Shown: positions 28,947-36,847 of the stretch, piece after piece
Layout: every line of letters starts with the position of its first letter
Numbering within the stretch: the first letter of the stretch is position 1
DNA from: Pseudanabaena galeata CCNP1313
GTDB taxonomy: Bacteria; Cyanobacteriota; Cyanobacteriia; Pseudanabaenales; Pseudanabaenaceae
NCBI RefSeq assembly: GCF_029910235.1
Contig: NZ_CP112874.1
Span: 4,268,501-4,332,500, forward strand
Direction of reading: 5' to 3'
Length of the DNA: 64,000 nt
Made by a program: the position numbers and the translations under genes
Notes under the pieces: model-generated
Seen by the model: only the letters and a program-made list of their open reading frames with translations
Told to the model about the DNA's origin: nothing
The model's database searches: none

Positions 28947-30299
28947 ATGACAGAGTGTAATCAAGAAGCAAAGATCGAATTTTATAAAAAAAAGCGACTA
29001 GAAGTAAAGTTTAGTGGCGAACAATTGAGTAGTGAAGGTGGAATACTGCTGGTGAGACAAGCAGAAGAGAAAGTTAAAATTATCGAAGAGATGGCAGAGA
29101 GAATCGAGGATAAGCGAGACCAGAATAAAATCAGACACAGCATGGAACAGTTAATCCAGCAAAGGGTATTGCAAATAGCCAGTGGCTATGAAGATGCCAT
29201 CGATAGCAATCAGCTGAGAAAAGACCCAATTTTAAAAATTGCCTGCAATCGGTTGCCAATAGATGAAGAAGAGGAACTACTGGCAAGTCAGTCAACCATG
29301 ACGCGGTTAGAGAATCGGATTGCGAAATCAGAGAACAAAGCCATGAGGCGGTTATTTATCGAGAAATATATCGAACAGCACAAGACCCCTCCCAAACAAA
29401 TCGTACTAGACATAGATGGGTGGGATGCGCCAACGCACGGAGAGCAACAGATGAGCTTTTTTCATGGATACTATGATCATCATATCTACTATCCCGTATT
29501 GATCAATGAAGCAAAAAGTGGATATCCTCTAGTATTGCAACTGAGAGCAGGGAATAGTCATGCAGGGAAAGGAGTCGCACCAATATTACGTTGGCTATTC
29601 TGGCGATTAAAACGGGAATGGGCAGGAGTCGAAATCATTTTGCGGGGTGATGGAGGATTCTCCTTACCCGAAATCATCAAAGTCTGCGAGCGTTCGGGTG
29701 TTGGCTATGTTTGTGGATTTTCTAGTAATGCTGTTTTAAAGCGCAAGGTAGCTAATTTGCTGGAACGCGCAAGATTGCAATATTGTCAGACGAGAGAAAA
29801 AGCGCGGTTGTTTGATGATGTTTACTACCAATCTAGTTCATGGTCAGAACCACGACGCTTAGTAATGAAAGCGGAATGGCTAGAAAAAGGCGCTAATCCA
29901 CGTTTTCTGATTACCAATTTGGCGTTACCACCCCAAGAACTTTACGATAAATTTTATGTCTATAGAGGGGCGGATTCTGAGCATCGTATCAAGGAATTGA
30001 AATTGGGTATCAAGGCAGGTCGCCTCAGTTGTCATAGTTTTACGGCTAACCAGTTTCGGCTGCTTCTGGCTCAGGCTGCCTATATTCTCATGTTAACGAT
30101 TCGACAAGCGGCGGCGGCAACGACATTAGCCAAAGCTCAAGTAATTCGCTTACGCGATTCTTTGCTCAAATGTGCGGCTCATGTCAAAGTGTCGGTTAGG
30201 CGGGTGCTGGTAGAATTGCCAAATTTCTTTCCCTTTGCTAAAGAATTCTGTCTGATTTCTCAGCGTTTATCCGAGCCTAACTTCTGTATTTTTGATTAG
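28947..30299 (+). CDS. IS1380-family DDE transposase
   Basis: 450 aa from ATG 28947 (an in-frame ATG also lies at 28935). N-terminal GGILLVRQAEEK and QRVLQIASGYEDAID..LRKDPILKIA are typical of IS1380. The catalytic acids are visible in VLDIDGWDAPTHGEQ, ILRGDGGFSLPE and GADSEHRIKELKLG. The frame is open throughout, so the element may still be active. Confidence 0.93.
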   Translation: MTECNQEAKIEFYKKKRLEVKFSGEQLSSEGGILLVRQAEEKVKIIEEMAERIEDKRDQNKIRHSMEQLIQQRVLQIASGYEDAIDSNQLRKDPILKIACNRLPIDEEEELLASQSTMTRLENRIAKSENKAMRRLFIEKYIEQHKTPPKQIVLDIDGWDAPTHGEQQMSFFHGYYDHHIYYPVLINEAKSGYPLVLQLRAGNSHAGKGVAPILRWLFWRLKREWAGVEIILRGDGGFSLPEIIKVCERSGVGYVCGFSSNAVLKRKVANLLERARLQYCQTREKARLFDDVYYQSSSWSEPRRLVMKAEWLEKGANPRFLITNLALPPQELYDKFYVYRGADSEHRIKELKLGIKAGRLSCHSFTANQFRLLLAQAAYILMLTIRQAAAATTLAKAQVIRLRDSLLKCAAHVKVSVRRVLVELPNFFPFAKEFCLISQRLSEPNFCIFD

Positions 30300-30479
30300 T
30301 TTTTGACCTCTCATAGGATTAATCTATCTCTTTGTAGCCATTTAAGTCCATTTTTGCCATTAATTCTTGTTTCTGTTGCTTTTTCTTCTTTTAATTGATG
30401 CAAATCTCTCCATTCTTAACTTAACGATCTGTTTTTGCTTGGATTTCGTTTCTCTTTCCCATCTCGTGAATAATACAGG

Positions 30480-30616
30480 CTAGAATCTACACGAATTACT
30501 TTATCTCTTACAGATAACCAAAATGCAAGCCCAGAGATAGTTATATTACCAAATGCAGCTATCCAAGGAGCAAAGCTATTTACACATTGCCATGTGTTAC
30601 AACTTTCCATATTCAT
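30480..30616 (-). pseudogene. 5' part of the gene split by IS1380
   Basis: Codes for 45 residues: MNMESCNTWQCVNSFAPW, then a membrane helix (IAAFGNITISGLAFWLSV) and RDKVIRVDS up to the CTAG target site. Beyond that the frame runs into the IS. The remainder is at 28399-28850. Confidence 0.85.
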
Positions 30617-30682
30617 TCAATATTTATTTTTTGTCTGTAAAGTTTGATTATATCCAGTTGTCTTGATTGATAGCAACAATTT

Positions 30683-30910
30683 CTAAGCTGCAATCTGTTG
30701 ATAATCGATCTCTGGAATACCCACCCATTCCTTAGCGTGTTCAATTGTCATACTGCAAAGCTGACCATCCTCATCTAAATCCAATAAAGTATTCTCATCT
30801 AAATCTCGCGTTTCCGCAGGTGTTTTCTGAAAAAAGACGATGTACAGAGTGTCAGCATCTGCAAAATATCTTATTTTCATGCTTTTGTCTTTTAAATTTT
30901 GGCAATTCAT
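30683..30910 (-). CDS. DUF2283 family protein
   Basis: 75 aa. MKIRYFADADTLYIVFFQKTPAETRDLDENTLLDLDEDG..IEHAKEW is the DUF2283 pattern. The ATG at 30910 overlaps the hicA stop in TAATG, so this start is likely and translation is coupled; the family usually begins at the internal MKIRYF (30880). DUF2283 genes often sit beside toxin-antitoxin genes; their job is unknown. Confidence 0.8.
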   Translation of the reverse strand: MNCQNLKDKSMKIRYFADADTLYIVFFQKTPAETRDLDENTLLDLDEDGQLCSMTIEHAKEWVGIPEIDYQQIAA

Positions 30911-31107
30911 TAAAACGCCTTTACTAACCCTGCTTGCTTTAAAACAGCATTAGCCGTATGTCGAGACTTGATCGCTTTATCGACAACAAACCTCCGTTCG
31001 GTAATTGGGCTATACCAAATCTCATGATCCCCCTTCCCATGACGCTCAAAGTAGCAACTTGCCTCTAGAAGCAGTTTCTTTAATTCGGGAGTAAAGGAAC
31101 TTGCCAT
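30910..31107 (-). CDS. HicA-type mRNA interferase toxin
   Basis: 65 aa, HicA/YcfA fold: KKLLLEASCYFERHGKGDHEIWYSP (catalytic His in GDHEIW) and RFVVDKAIKSRHTANAVLKQAGL. HicA toxins cleave mRNA on ribosomes or free. The frame is intact, in contrast to the other toxin genes nearby. A HicB-like partner lies 3 bp upstream and a DUF2283 gene directly downstream. Confidence 0.88.
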   Translation of the reverse strand: MASSFTPELKKLLLEASCYFERHGKGDHEIWYSPITERRFVVDKAIKSRHTANAVLKQAGLVKAF

Positions 31108-31110
31108 ACT

Positions 31111-31353
31111 TTAAGCCACCTGAATTAATTCTTGCCGATGAGTTACTAATTCAAACGAGATCACCTTCCGTTGATCATCAATAGCCATGTGATGATTAGC
31201 GGCAAGTAATTCGGGAATCATCTGCTTGAGCTTATTAGTCAGCCGATCGAGGTTATCAGCTTCCGTCACCAAGCCAAGAATATCTGGACTCTCAGCAACC
31301 CAGACCTGAGCCTCTTGATCCCAAAACGCCTCAATTTTGTAATGACTAGTCAT
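31111..31353 (-). CDS. HicB-like antitoxin (DUF1902)
   Basis: 80 aa from ATG 31353 (MTSHYKIEAFWDQEAQVWVAESPDI). This is the partial RNase-H-like fold of HicB/DUF1902 proteins (VAESPDILGLVTEADNLDRLTNKLKQMIPELL). No DNA-binding domain follows. It lies immediately upstream of hicA, antitoxin first, as usual for this subtype. Confidence 0.82.
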   Translation of the reverse strand: MTSHYKIEAFWDQEAQVWVAESPDILGLVTEADNLDRLTNKLKQMIPELLAANHHMAIDDQRKVISFELVTHRQELIQVA

Positions 31354-31401
31354 GCACAACAACCGATTAACTTAGTTTTTATTATAGCTATTGATGAAGA
31401 C

Positions 31402-31476
31402 GCGATCGCCTTACTCATAAGCCCGTCAACAAGCAATCAAGTGATTTTTCCAAAGAAATGAATAGGCGATCGCCTT
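31402..31476. repeat. 75-bp repeat bounded by HIP1, copy A
   Basis: GCGATCGCC..ACTCATAA..CAAGCAATCAAG..GAAATGAATAGGCGATCGCCTT. A close copy is at 32041-32116 and a shorter relative at 33228-33277. The ends are HIP1 octamers. Confidence 0.65.
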
Positions 31477-31555
31477 GTATATTTCTTTGGATGACGTTAA
31501 ATAGCTAATATCTAAGTAAAATAGGTAACAAATTAAAAATCTAAAGGTGTCAATT

Positions 31556-31771
31556 ATGACCCAAGCATTACACACCGCCATTGAGTCAGTTAACGCGCTG
31601 AGTCTAGAAGAAAAACACCAACTCTGGTTAATTCTTGACGAAGCGATCGCCCAAGCTGAAGAACAAGACTGGTTAGAAGACGACGAAACTGTTGAAGAAA
31701 TTCAGCAAGTGCGCGAGGAATATCGAAAAGGTGAATACATCACATTTCATCAGTATCTTGCTCAGAACTAG
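31556..31771 (+). CDS. Antitoxin of a RelE/ParE-type pair
   Basis: 71 aa, helical and acidic: LHTAIESVNALSLEEKHQLWLILDEAIAQAEEQDWLEDDETVEEIQQVREEYRKGEYITF. This is the usual layout of cyanobacterial antitoxins that pair with RelE/ParE toxins, with a C-terminal toxin-wrapping segment. ATG 31556 is preferred over the GTG at 31547. A toxin gene starts 2 nt after its stop codon. Confidence 0.8.
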   Translation: MTQALHTAIESVNALSLEEKHQLWLILDEAIAQAEEQDWLEDDETVEEIQQVREEYRKGEYITFHQYLAQN

Positions 31772-31773
31772 TC

Positions 31774-32037
31774 ATGACTTACACAATCATCGTCACCAAG
31801 TCTATCCAAAAAGATCTGGACAATCTTCCTAATGACATAAAATCTAGAGTTTACAGCTAGATATCACAACTATCTGAAGATCCGCGTCCTGATGGCGTAA
31901 CCAAGTTAAAAGGTTATGAAAATGAATATCGGATTAGAATCGGTGATTATCGAATTCGTTATGAAATTCTTGATAAAGATGAAACTATTTTGTTGCTGCA
32001 ATGTAAACATAGACGAGAAGTTTACAAAAATCGTTAA
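31774..32037 (+). pseudogene. RelE/ParE toxin with amber stop at codon 29
   Basis: Continuous homology in one frame: MTYTIIVTKSIQKDLDNLP.., then TAG at 31858-31860, then ISQLSEDPRPDGVTKLKGY..YRIRIGDYRIRYEILDKDE..LLLQCKHRREVYKNR-stop. The stop is where CAG/Gln would fit by one substitution. The remaining residues (RIRIGDYRIRYE, HRREVY) are typical RelE. The toxin is therefore dead unless the stop is suppressed, while its antitoxin is intact. Confidence 0.9.
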
Positions 32038-32040
32038 ATA

Positions 32041-32116
32041 GCGATCGCCACACTCATAACCCTGTCAGCAAGCAATCAAGCGATTTTACCCGTGAAATGA
32101 ATAGGCGATCGCCTTT
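32041..32116. repeat. 76-bp repeat bounded by HIP1, copy B
   Basis: Same unit as 31402-31476, with GCGATCGCC at the left and AATAGGCGATCGCCTT at the right. It forms the C-terminal coding part of the short ORF at 32054-32212. Confidence 0.65.
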
Positions 32117-32212
32117 TGTCAATCTCTGATTTTGAGCAATCTCTAAAAGCACCTGATAGAGAATAATTTCAGGAGATTCTTTGATATCATCACCAAAATA
32201 AGTCTCAATCAT
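32054..32212 (-). pseudogene. Truncated partner gene ending in a repeat
   Basis: 52 codons: MIETYFGDDIKESPEIILYQ.. then, from about residue 33, sequence supplied by the HIP1-bounded repeat. The start overlaps the stop of the upstream gene in ATGA, so it is the second gene of a coupled pair. The repeat seems to have replaced the rest of the gene. The family is not recognised. Confidence 0.55.
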
Positions 32213-32517
32213 CTCAATTCGCTAAGCTGCATCTGATTGAGACAAAGCATTTCGTACAAGCCTGACCAAATCATAAAATCTGCATCATCTCCTAAAACAC
32301 CTTGAGAGAATCTCTCTTGAAAATCTTCAGAGGTCATTTGGTATTTCTGTTCAAATTCTTTTAGATCCAATCGCAAGTTTAAGCTCCCTTTCTGTAATTC
32401 TGCAATTTGATAGGAAATAATATTCCTTGCAAACATCTCAGTATCTTGTACCTGACTTAAAATTTTTCTAAGTCTTTGTTCTGTTTGCGGTTGAACAGAT
32501 AGATGAAAGTCAATCAT
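32209..32517 (-). CDS. Hypothetical protein, possible antitoxin
   Basis: 102 aa, helical: VQPQTEQRLRKILSQVQDTEMFARNIISYQIAELQKG..LDLKEFEQKYQMTSEDFQERFSQG. The first half reads like a short dimerising antitoxin, and the second half has the form of a toxin-binding tail. It is coupled by ATGA to a truncated downstream gene. An antitoxin role is inferred only from size and context. Confidence 0.55.
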   Translation of the reverse strand: MIDFHLSVQPQTEQRLRKILSQVQDTEMFARNIISYQIAELQKGSLNLRLDLKEFEQKYQMTSEDFQERFSQGVLGDDADFMIWSGLYEMLCLNQMQLSELR

Positions 32518-32589
32518 AGGTTTTTTGTTTTTGAAATCAGGATGATAAACTTTATTTTAAACTTTAAGATAACGCATAAACCGCGATCG

Positions 32590-32931
32590 CTAAGCCACGG
32601 CAAACTCAGTTAACTTCCGAGTCTCAGGATCATGAAAAGCCAAAACAATATCAGACTTAGGGATACCTTCCGTTAACAACTCATTAGCAATCCCCTCCTC
32701 AGTCCAATCATCCTCAATATAAATCTTTTGATTCTTAATACGGATATGCACCTGAATATTCCTATATTTCCTCTCCCCTTGCCAACCCATTAAAAACCAA
32801 AAATACTGATCGTGAACATCATCAAAAACTAGACAACTCTCTCTTTCTCTAATATTAGAATTAGTAGCCCAGCTATGATACTCAGTCAAGATCTTTTTGA
32901 TGACATCACGATACTTATCTAATCTATCCAT
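32590..32931 (-). CDS. xisI: XisI protein (fdxN element excision controlling factor)
   Basis: 113 aa from ATG 32931, preceded by GGAGGAAA. It matches XisI along its length: MDRLDKYRDVIKKILTEY, FLMGWQGERKYRNIQVHIRI, IYIEDDWTEEGIANELL and GIPKSDIVLAFHDPETRKLTEFAVA. In Anabaena XisH and XisI are needed with XisF to excise the fdxN element. Outside that setting xisH/xisI pairs are frequent in cyanobacteria with unknown function. Its partner xisH is truncated here. Confidence 0.92.
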   Translation of the reverse strand: MDRLDKYRDVIKKILTEYHSWATNSNIRERESCLVFDDVHDQYFWFLMGWQGERKYRNIQVHIRIKNQKIYIEDDWTEEGIANELLTEGIPKSDIVLAFHDPETRKLTEFAVA

Positions 32932-32956
32932 TGTAAGATTTCCTCCTGCATTGTAT

Positions 32957-33148
32957 TCACAACCAACAACTAACCTCAACCACAATTTTTTTGCCCTGTC
33001 GTTCGGCAGCGATCGGCTTTTCAGCAGCCAAATCAGCAAACAAATCCACATCTTTATAGCGAATCAGATAAGGATCAGCCGTGATCATCCAGCCATCTTT
33101 GATAAGAGCATTTTTAACTGCTTCATGATAAATGTCTTTGGCTGGCAT
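32957..33148 (-). pseudogene. xisH: XisH, C-terminal half deleted
   Basis: Codes for MPAKDIYHEAVKNALIKDGWMITADPYLIRY..DLAAEKPIAAERQGKKIVVEV, then breaks off as SCWL-stop. XisH is normally about 138 aa with a PD-(D/E)xK-like nuclease fold; 63 remain, ending just where the catalytic ExK strand (VEVKSF in relatives) begins. The deletion brings the stop to 25 bp before xisI. Confidence 0.85.
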
Positions 33149-33227
33149 AGCAATAAAAGCAAGAAAAGATGGTAAACAAGCTCAATCCAATCCCATTATA
33201 GATACTTGTTACAGCAATTTGTGAGGT

Positions 33228-33277
33228 GCGATCGCTATACCTATACACAAATCAGCAAGCAATCAAGCGATCGCACA
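33228..33277. repeat. HIP1-bounded repeat, short copy C
   Basis: GCGATCGC..ATACACAAATCAGCAAGCAATCAAGCGATCGC, a shortened relative of copies A and B. It lies in the 291-bp region upstream of clpB, where no CIRCE element or clear promoter boxes were found. Confidence 0.5.
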
Positions 33278-33439
33278 TATGCATAGAACAAAAGTCGCCT
33301 TAGCTGACGTACTGTAAGAGGTAAATGTAATGCCAATGTACGGAAACACGCACCCTTTAGCGAGGTAGAACCGATCCCGTTTAAAAGCCTTACGCTCTAA
33401 GATATTCACAGACGTTGAAACTACAGGAGGTAACTGGCG

Positions 33440-36061
33440 ATGCAACCAACTAATCCCAATCAATTTACCGAAAAAGCATGGGCAGCGATCGCAAGGACAC
33501 CCGATGTGGTGAAAGCGGCTCAGCAGCAGCAAATTGAACCCGAACATTTACTCAAGGCTCTCCTAGAAGAAGAAGGGCTAGCAGCTAGTATCTTTAGTAA
33601 AGTGGGGATCAATATTCAAAAATTGCGCGATCGCACTGATGAATTTATTAACCGTCAGCCCAAAGTATCAAGTTCTAATAGCTCTGTATATTTGGGCAAA
33701 AATTTAGAAGTATTGTTTGATCGTGCTGAAAAGGAACGTAAAAGTTTTGGCGATGATTTTATCTCGATTGAACATATCCTCTTGCCCTACTGCAAAGACG
33801 ATCGCTTCGGCAAACCTCTCTATCAGGAAATGGGACTCGATGAGGCAAAACTCCGTAATGTGATTCAGCAAGTAAGAGGCAACCAAAAAGTGACCGATCA
33901 AACCCCCGAAAATAAATATGAAGCGCTTACAAAATATGGGCGTGATCTCACAGAATTAGCCCGTGAAGGCAAACTCGATCCCGTGATTGGACGCGATGAC
34001 GAAATCCGCCGCACGATTCAGATTTTGTCACGACGCACCAAAAACAATCCCGTTCTCATTGGTGAACCAGGGGTGGGTAAAACAGCGATCGCTGAAGGTT
34101 TGGCGCAACGCATTCTCAGTGGTGATGTACCTGAATCACTGCAAGGTCGTAAGTTAATCGCTCTGGATATGGGCGGACTGATTGCAGGGGCAAAATATCG
34201 TGGTGAATTTGAAGAAAGACTAAAAGCCGTTCTGAAGGAAGTTACAGAATCAAGCGGTCAATTCATTCTCTTTATCGATGAAATCCATACCGTCGTTGGT
34301 GCGGGAGCCACACAGGGAGCCATGGATGCAGGTAACTTGCTGAAGCCAATGCTAGCTCGCGGTGAGTTGCGCTGTATTGGTGCAACGACATTGGATGAAT
34401 ATCGTAAATATATTGAGAAAGATGCCGCCCTTGAGCGCCGTTTCCAACAGGTTTATATTGATCAACCCAATGTCGAAGATACAATCTCAATTTTGCGTGG
34501 TTTGCGCGATCGCTACGAGTTACATCATGGCGTAAAAATTTCTGACAATGCGTTGGTAGCAGCCGCAACGCTTTCTAATCGCTATATTAGCGATCGCTTC
34601 TTGCCAGACAAAGCGATCGATCTCGTTGATGAAGCCGCCGCTAAGCTAAAAATGGAAATCACCTCTCAACCCGAAGCCCTTGATGAAATTAATCGCAAGG
34701 TGATTCAGCTTGAAATGGAATGTCTCTCACTCAAAAAAGAAAATGATCGTGAGTCTTTAGATCGTCTAGAAAAACTGAACAAAGAACTAGGAGACTTAAA
34801 GGAAGAGCAAACCACCCTCAAGGCACAATGGGAAGCGGAGAAACAGGTGATCGATAATATTCGCAAACTCAAGGAATCCATTGAGCATGTGAATGTGGAA
34901 ATCCAACAAGCTGAGCGTGACTACGATCTGAATAAAGCTGCGGAACTCAAATATGGCAAGCTTACTGATTTACAGCGCCAATTAGAAGTTGCTGAGGTCA
35001 ATCTTGAAGAAGCGAAAACTTCAGGGCGATCGCTATTGCGTCAAGAAGTTACAGAAGAAGACATTGCGGAGATTATCTCGAAATGGTCAGGCATTCCGAT
35101 CAGTAAGCTAGTGGAATCTGAGAAAGAGAAGCTGCTGCAATTGGAAGATGTGCTACACGATCGCGTCGTTGGTCAAGAAGAAGCCGTCACTGCGATCGCA
35201 GATGCCATTCAACGTTCCCGTGCAGGACTCGCCGATCCCAATCGTCCGATCGCTAGCTTTATCTTCTTAGGTCCCACTGGTGTTGGTAAAACTGAATTAG
35301 CCAAAGCGCTCGCCGCCTATCTCTTCGATACCGAAGACTCGATGGTGCGGATCGACATGTCGGAATATATGGAGAAACATAGCGTTTCCCGTTTGGTGGG
35401 CGCACCTCCCGGCTATGTCGGTTACGAAGAAGGTGGACAATTAACCGAAGCAGTGCGTCGTCGTCCCTATGCCGTAATTCTCTTTGATGAAATCGAGAAA
35501 GCACATCCCGATGTATTTAACATTATGTTACAAATCCTTGATGATGGTCGCGTTACCGATTCCCAAGGTCGCACCGTTGATTTTAAGAACTCGATTATCA
35601 TCATGACCAGTAACGTCGGTTCGCAGTTTATTCTTGATATTGCTGGCGATGACTCTAAATATGAAGAAATGCGCGATCGGGTGATGGAATCTATGCGATC
35701 GAGCTTCCGTCCCGAGTTCTTAAATCGTATTGATGAAATTGTGATCTTCCATGCTTTACGTCGTGATGAACTCCGCCGTATTGTGAAGCTGCAAGTCCAG
35801 CGTTTAGAACAACGTTTAGGCGATCGCCGCATGACCTTGAAAATTGCTGATGCTGCTCTAGATTTCATTGCGGAAGTTGGCTACGATCCAGTTTATGGAG
35901 CGCGTCCACTGAAGCGAATCATCCAGCGTCAACTGGAAACCCAAATCGCAAAAGGAATCCTACGCGGCGACTATAGCGACGGCGACACCATCTTTGTCGA
36001 TATTGAAAACGAGCGTCTCGCCTTCAAACGACTTTCAAACGATTTGATTACTGTTTCCTAA
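33440..36061 (+). CDS. clpB: ClpB disaggregase
   Basis: Hexameric AAA+ chaperone that, with DnaK, pulls proteins out of aggregates. 873 aa, normal length. An N-terminal double Clp-N domain (1-145) precedes NBD1 with [15 protein letters not shown] and [12 protein letters not shown], the coiled-coil M-domain (about 400-530), and NBD2 with [27 protein letters not shown] and the arginine-finger region [13 protein letters not shown]. There is no ClpP-binding IGF loop. A purine-rich AGGAGG precedes the ATG by about 9 nt. Confidence 0.98.
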   Translation: MQPTNPNQFTEKAWAAIARTPDVVKAAQQQQIEPEHLLKALLEEEGLAASIFSKVGINIQKLRDRTDEFINRQPKVSSSNSSVYLGKNLEVLFDRAEKERKSFGDDFISIEHILLPYCKDDRFGKPLYQEMGLDEAKLRNVIQQVRGNQKVTDQTPENKYEALTKYGRDLTELAREGKLDPVIGRDDEIRRTIQILSRRTKNNPVLIGEPGVGKTAIAEGLAQRILSGDVPESLQGRKLIALDMGGLIAGAKYRGEFEERLKAVLKEVTESSGQFILFIDEIHTVVGAGATQGAMDAGNLLKPMLARGELRCIGATTLDEYRKYIEKDAALERRFQQVYIDQPNVEDTISILRGLRDRYELHHGVKISDNALVAAATLSNRYISDRFLPDKAIDLVDEAAAKLKMEITSQPEALDEINRKVIQLEMECLSLKKENDRESLDRLEKLNKELGDLKEEQTTLKAQWEAEKQVIDNIRKLKESIEHVNVEIQQAERDYDLNKAAELKYGKLTDLQRQLEVAEVNLEEAKTSGRSLLRQEVTEEDIAEIISKWSGIPISKLVESEKEKLLQLEDVLHDRVVGQEEAVTAIADAIQRSRAGLADPNRPIASFIFLGPTGVGKTELAKALAAYLFDTEDSMVRIDMSEYMEKHSVSRLVGAPPGYVGYEEGGQLTEAVRRRPYAVILFDEIEKAHPDVFNIMLQILDDGRVTDSQGRTVDFKNSIIIMTSNVGSQFILDIAGDDSKYEEMRDRVMESMRSSFRPEFLNRIDEIVIFHALRRDELRRIVKLQVQRLEQRLGDRRMTLKIADAALDFIAEVGYDPVYGARPLKRIIQRQLETQIAKGILRGDYSDGDTIFVDIENERLAFKRLSNDLITVS

Positions 36062-36095
36062 AAGAGAAGGGGCGCAATGCGCCCCTTCTCTTTGT
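36062..36095 (+). terminator. clpB terminator
   Basis: AAAGAGAAGGGGCGC-AAT-GCGCCCCTTCTCTTT followed by GTTTTTG, directly after the stop codon. Confidence 0.85.
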
Positions 36096-36136
36096 TTTTG
36101 TCTTAGAATACTTTTAAGCAGAGTTATGGTTAACAC

Positions 36137-36847
36137 ATGGTTATCACCGTTTCACCACCAGAAGTACAACCTTTAACTTCATCAGTTACCGCAGTAGCGA
36201 GACAAGGTGAAAATCGAGTTGCGCTACGAGGAATTAGCTGGCTGTCATACCAACAGATTCTTAATGCTCTACCACAGAGTCGCGCTGCACGGCTTACCTA
36301 CGATCGCGGCATCCTTGAGATTACTATGCCATTAATTAAACATGAATTTTCACGATGCTTAATTGAAGTTTTTATTAGGATTTTAGTTATGGAACTAGGG
36401 ATGAAGCTCAAAACAATGGGATCAACCACGATGGATTGTGAAGATTTGCAACGTGGTGCTGAGCCAGACTGTGCTTACTACATCCAGAATCAACCGAAAG
36501 TTGCAGGAAAAACTGTTGATTTTAGCCAAGATCCCCCGCCCGATCTCGTAGTTGAAGTGGATATTACTCACACTGATATTGATAAAAATAGGCTTTATGC
36601 TAGCCTTGGTGTCCCTGAATTTTGGCGATATAATGGACAAGAATTAAAGATTTATACATTACAGGAATCAGAACAGGAATCTCAATATGTAGAGTGCGAT
36701 CGCAGTCCTACCTTTCCTTGGATGCAAAAGGAATATTTATATAACTTTCTCGAAGAAGCACAACAAGACGAGATTGCTGCTGAAGTTAAGTTTCGTGATT
36801 TTGTCAAAACTAATGGTACTGGGCTACAGCCCAGCACCATTAGTTAA
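36137..36847 (+). CDS. Uma2 family (DUF820) putative endonuclease
   Basis: 236 aa. PD-(D/E)xK-type fold: LTYDRGILEITMPLIKHE, EPDCAYYIQN, PPPDLVVEVDITHTDIDKNRLYASLGVPEFWRY. The family is hugely expanded in cyanobacteria and its role is unknown. The last 12 codons (NGTGLQPSTIS) are read through one arm of a perfect hairpin, so the C-terminus is repeat-derived and the original end may be lost. Confidence 0.9.
   Translation: MVITVSPPEVQPLTSSVTAVARQGENRVALRGISWLSYQQILNALPQSRAARLTYDRGILEITMPLIKHEFSRCLIEVFIRILVMELGMKLKTMGSTTMDCEDLQRGAEPDCAYYIQNQPKVAGKTVDFSQDPPPDLVVEVDITHTDIDKNRLYASLGVPEFWRYNGQELKIYTLQESEQESQYVECDRSPTFPWMQKEYLYNFLEEAQQDEIAAEVKFRDFVKTNGTGLQPSTIS
36809..36844. terminator. Hairpin shared by Uma2 and DAHP synthase genes
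   Basis: ACTAATGGT-a-CTGGGCT-ac-AGCCCAG-c-ACCATTAGT. It lies over the last codons of the Uma2 gene and next to the stop of the converging DAHP synthase gene. There is no strong T-run. Confidence 0.55.

Larger units (their letters stand above)
28851..30479 (+). mobile_element. IS1380-family insertion sequence, complete
   Basis: 1629 bp. The terminal inverted repeats are imperfect: left CCTGAATTATGCATGACAAG, right (complement) CCTGTATTATTCACGAGATG. Target duplication is CTAG at 28847-28850 and 30480-30483. It carries one intact transposase. It interrupts a small membrane-protein gene, which can be restored in frame by exact excision, so the insertion is recent. Confidence 0.93.

Noticed and set aside
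33278-33439. CIRCE or other HrcA operator before clpB
   Set aside because: No TTAGCACTC-N9-GAGTGCTAA-like inverted repeat seen.
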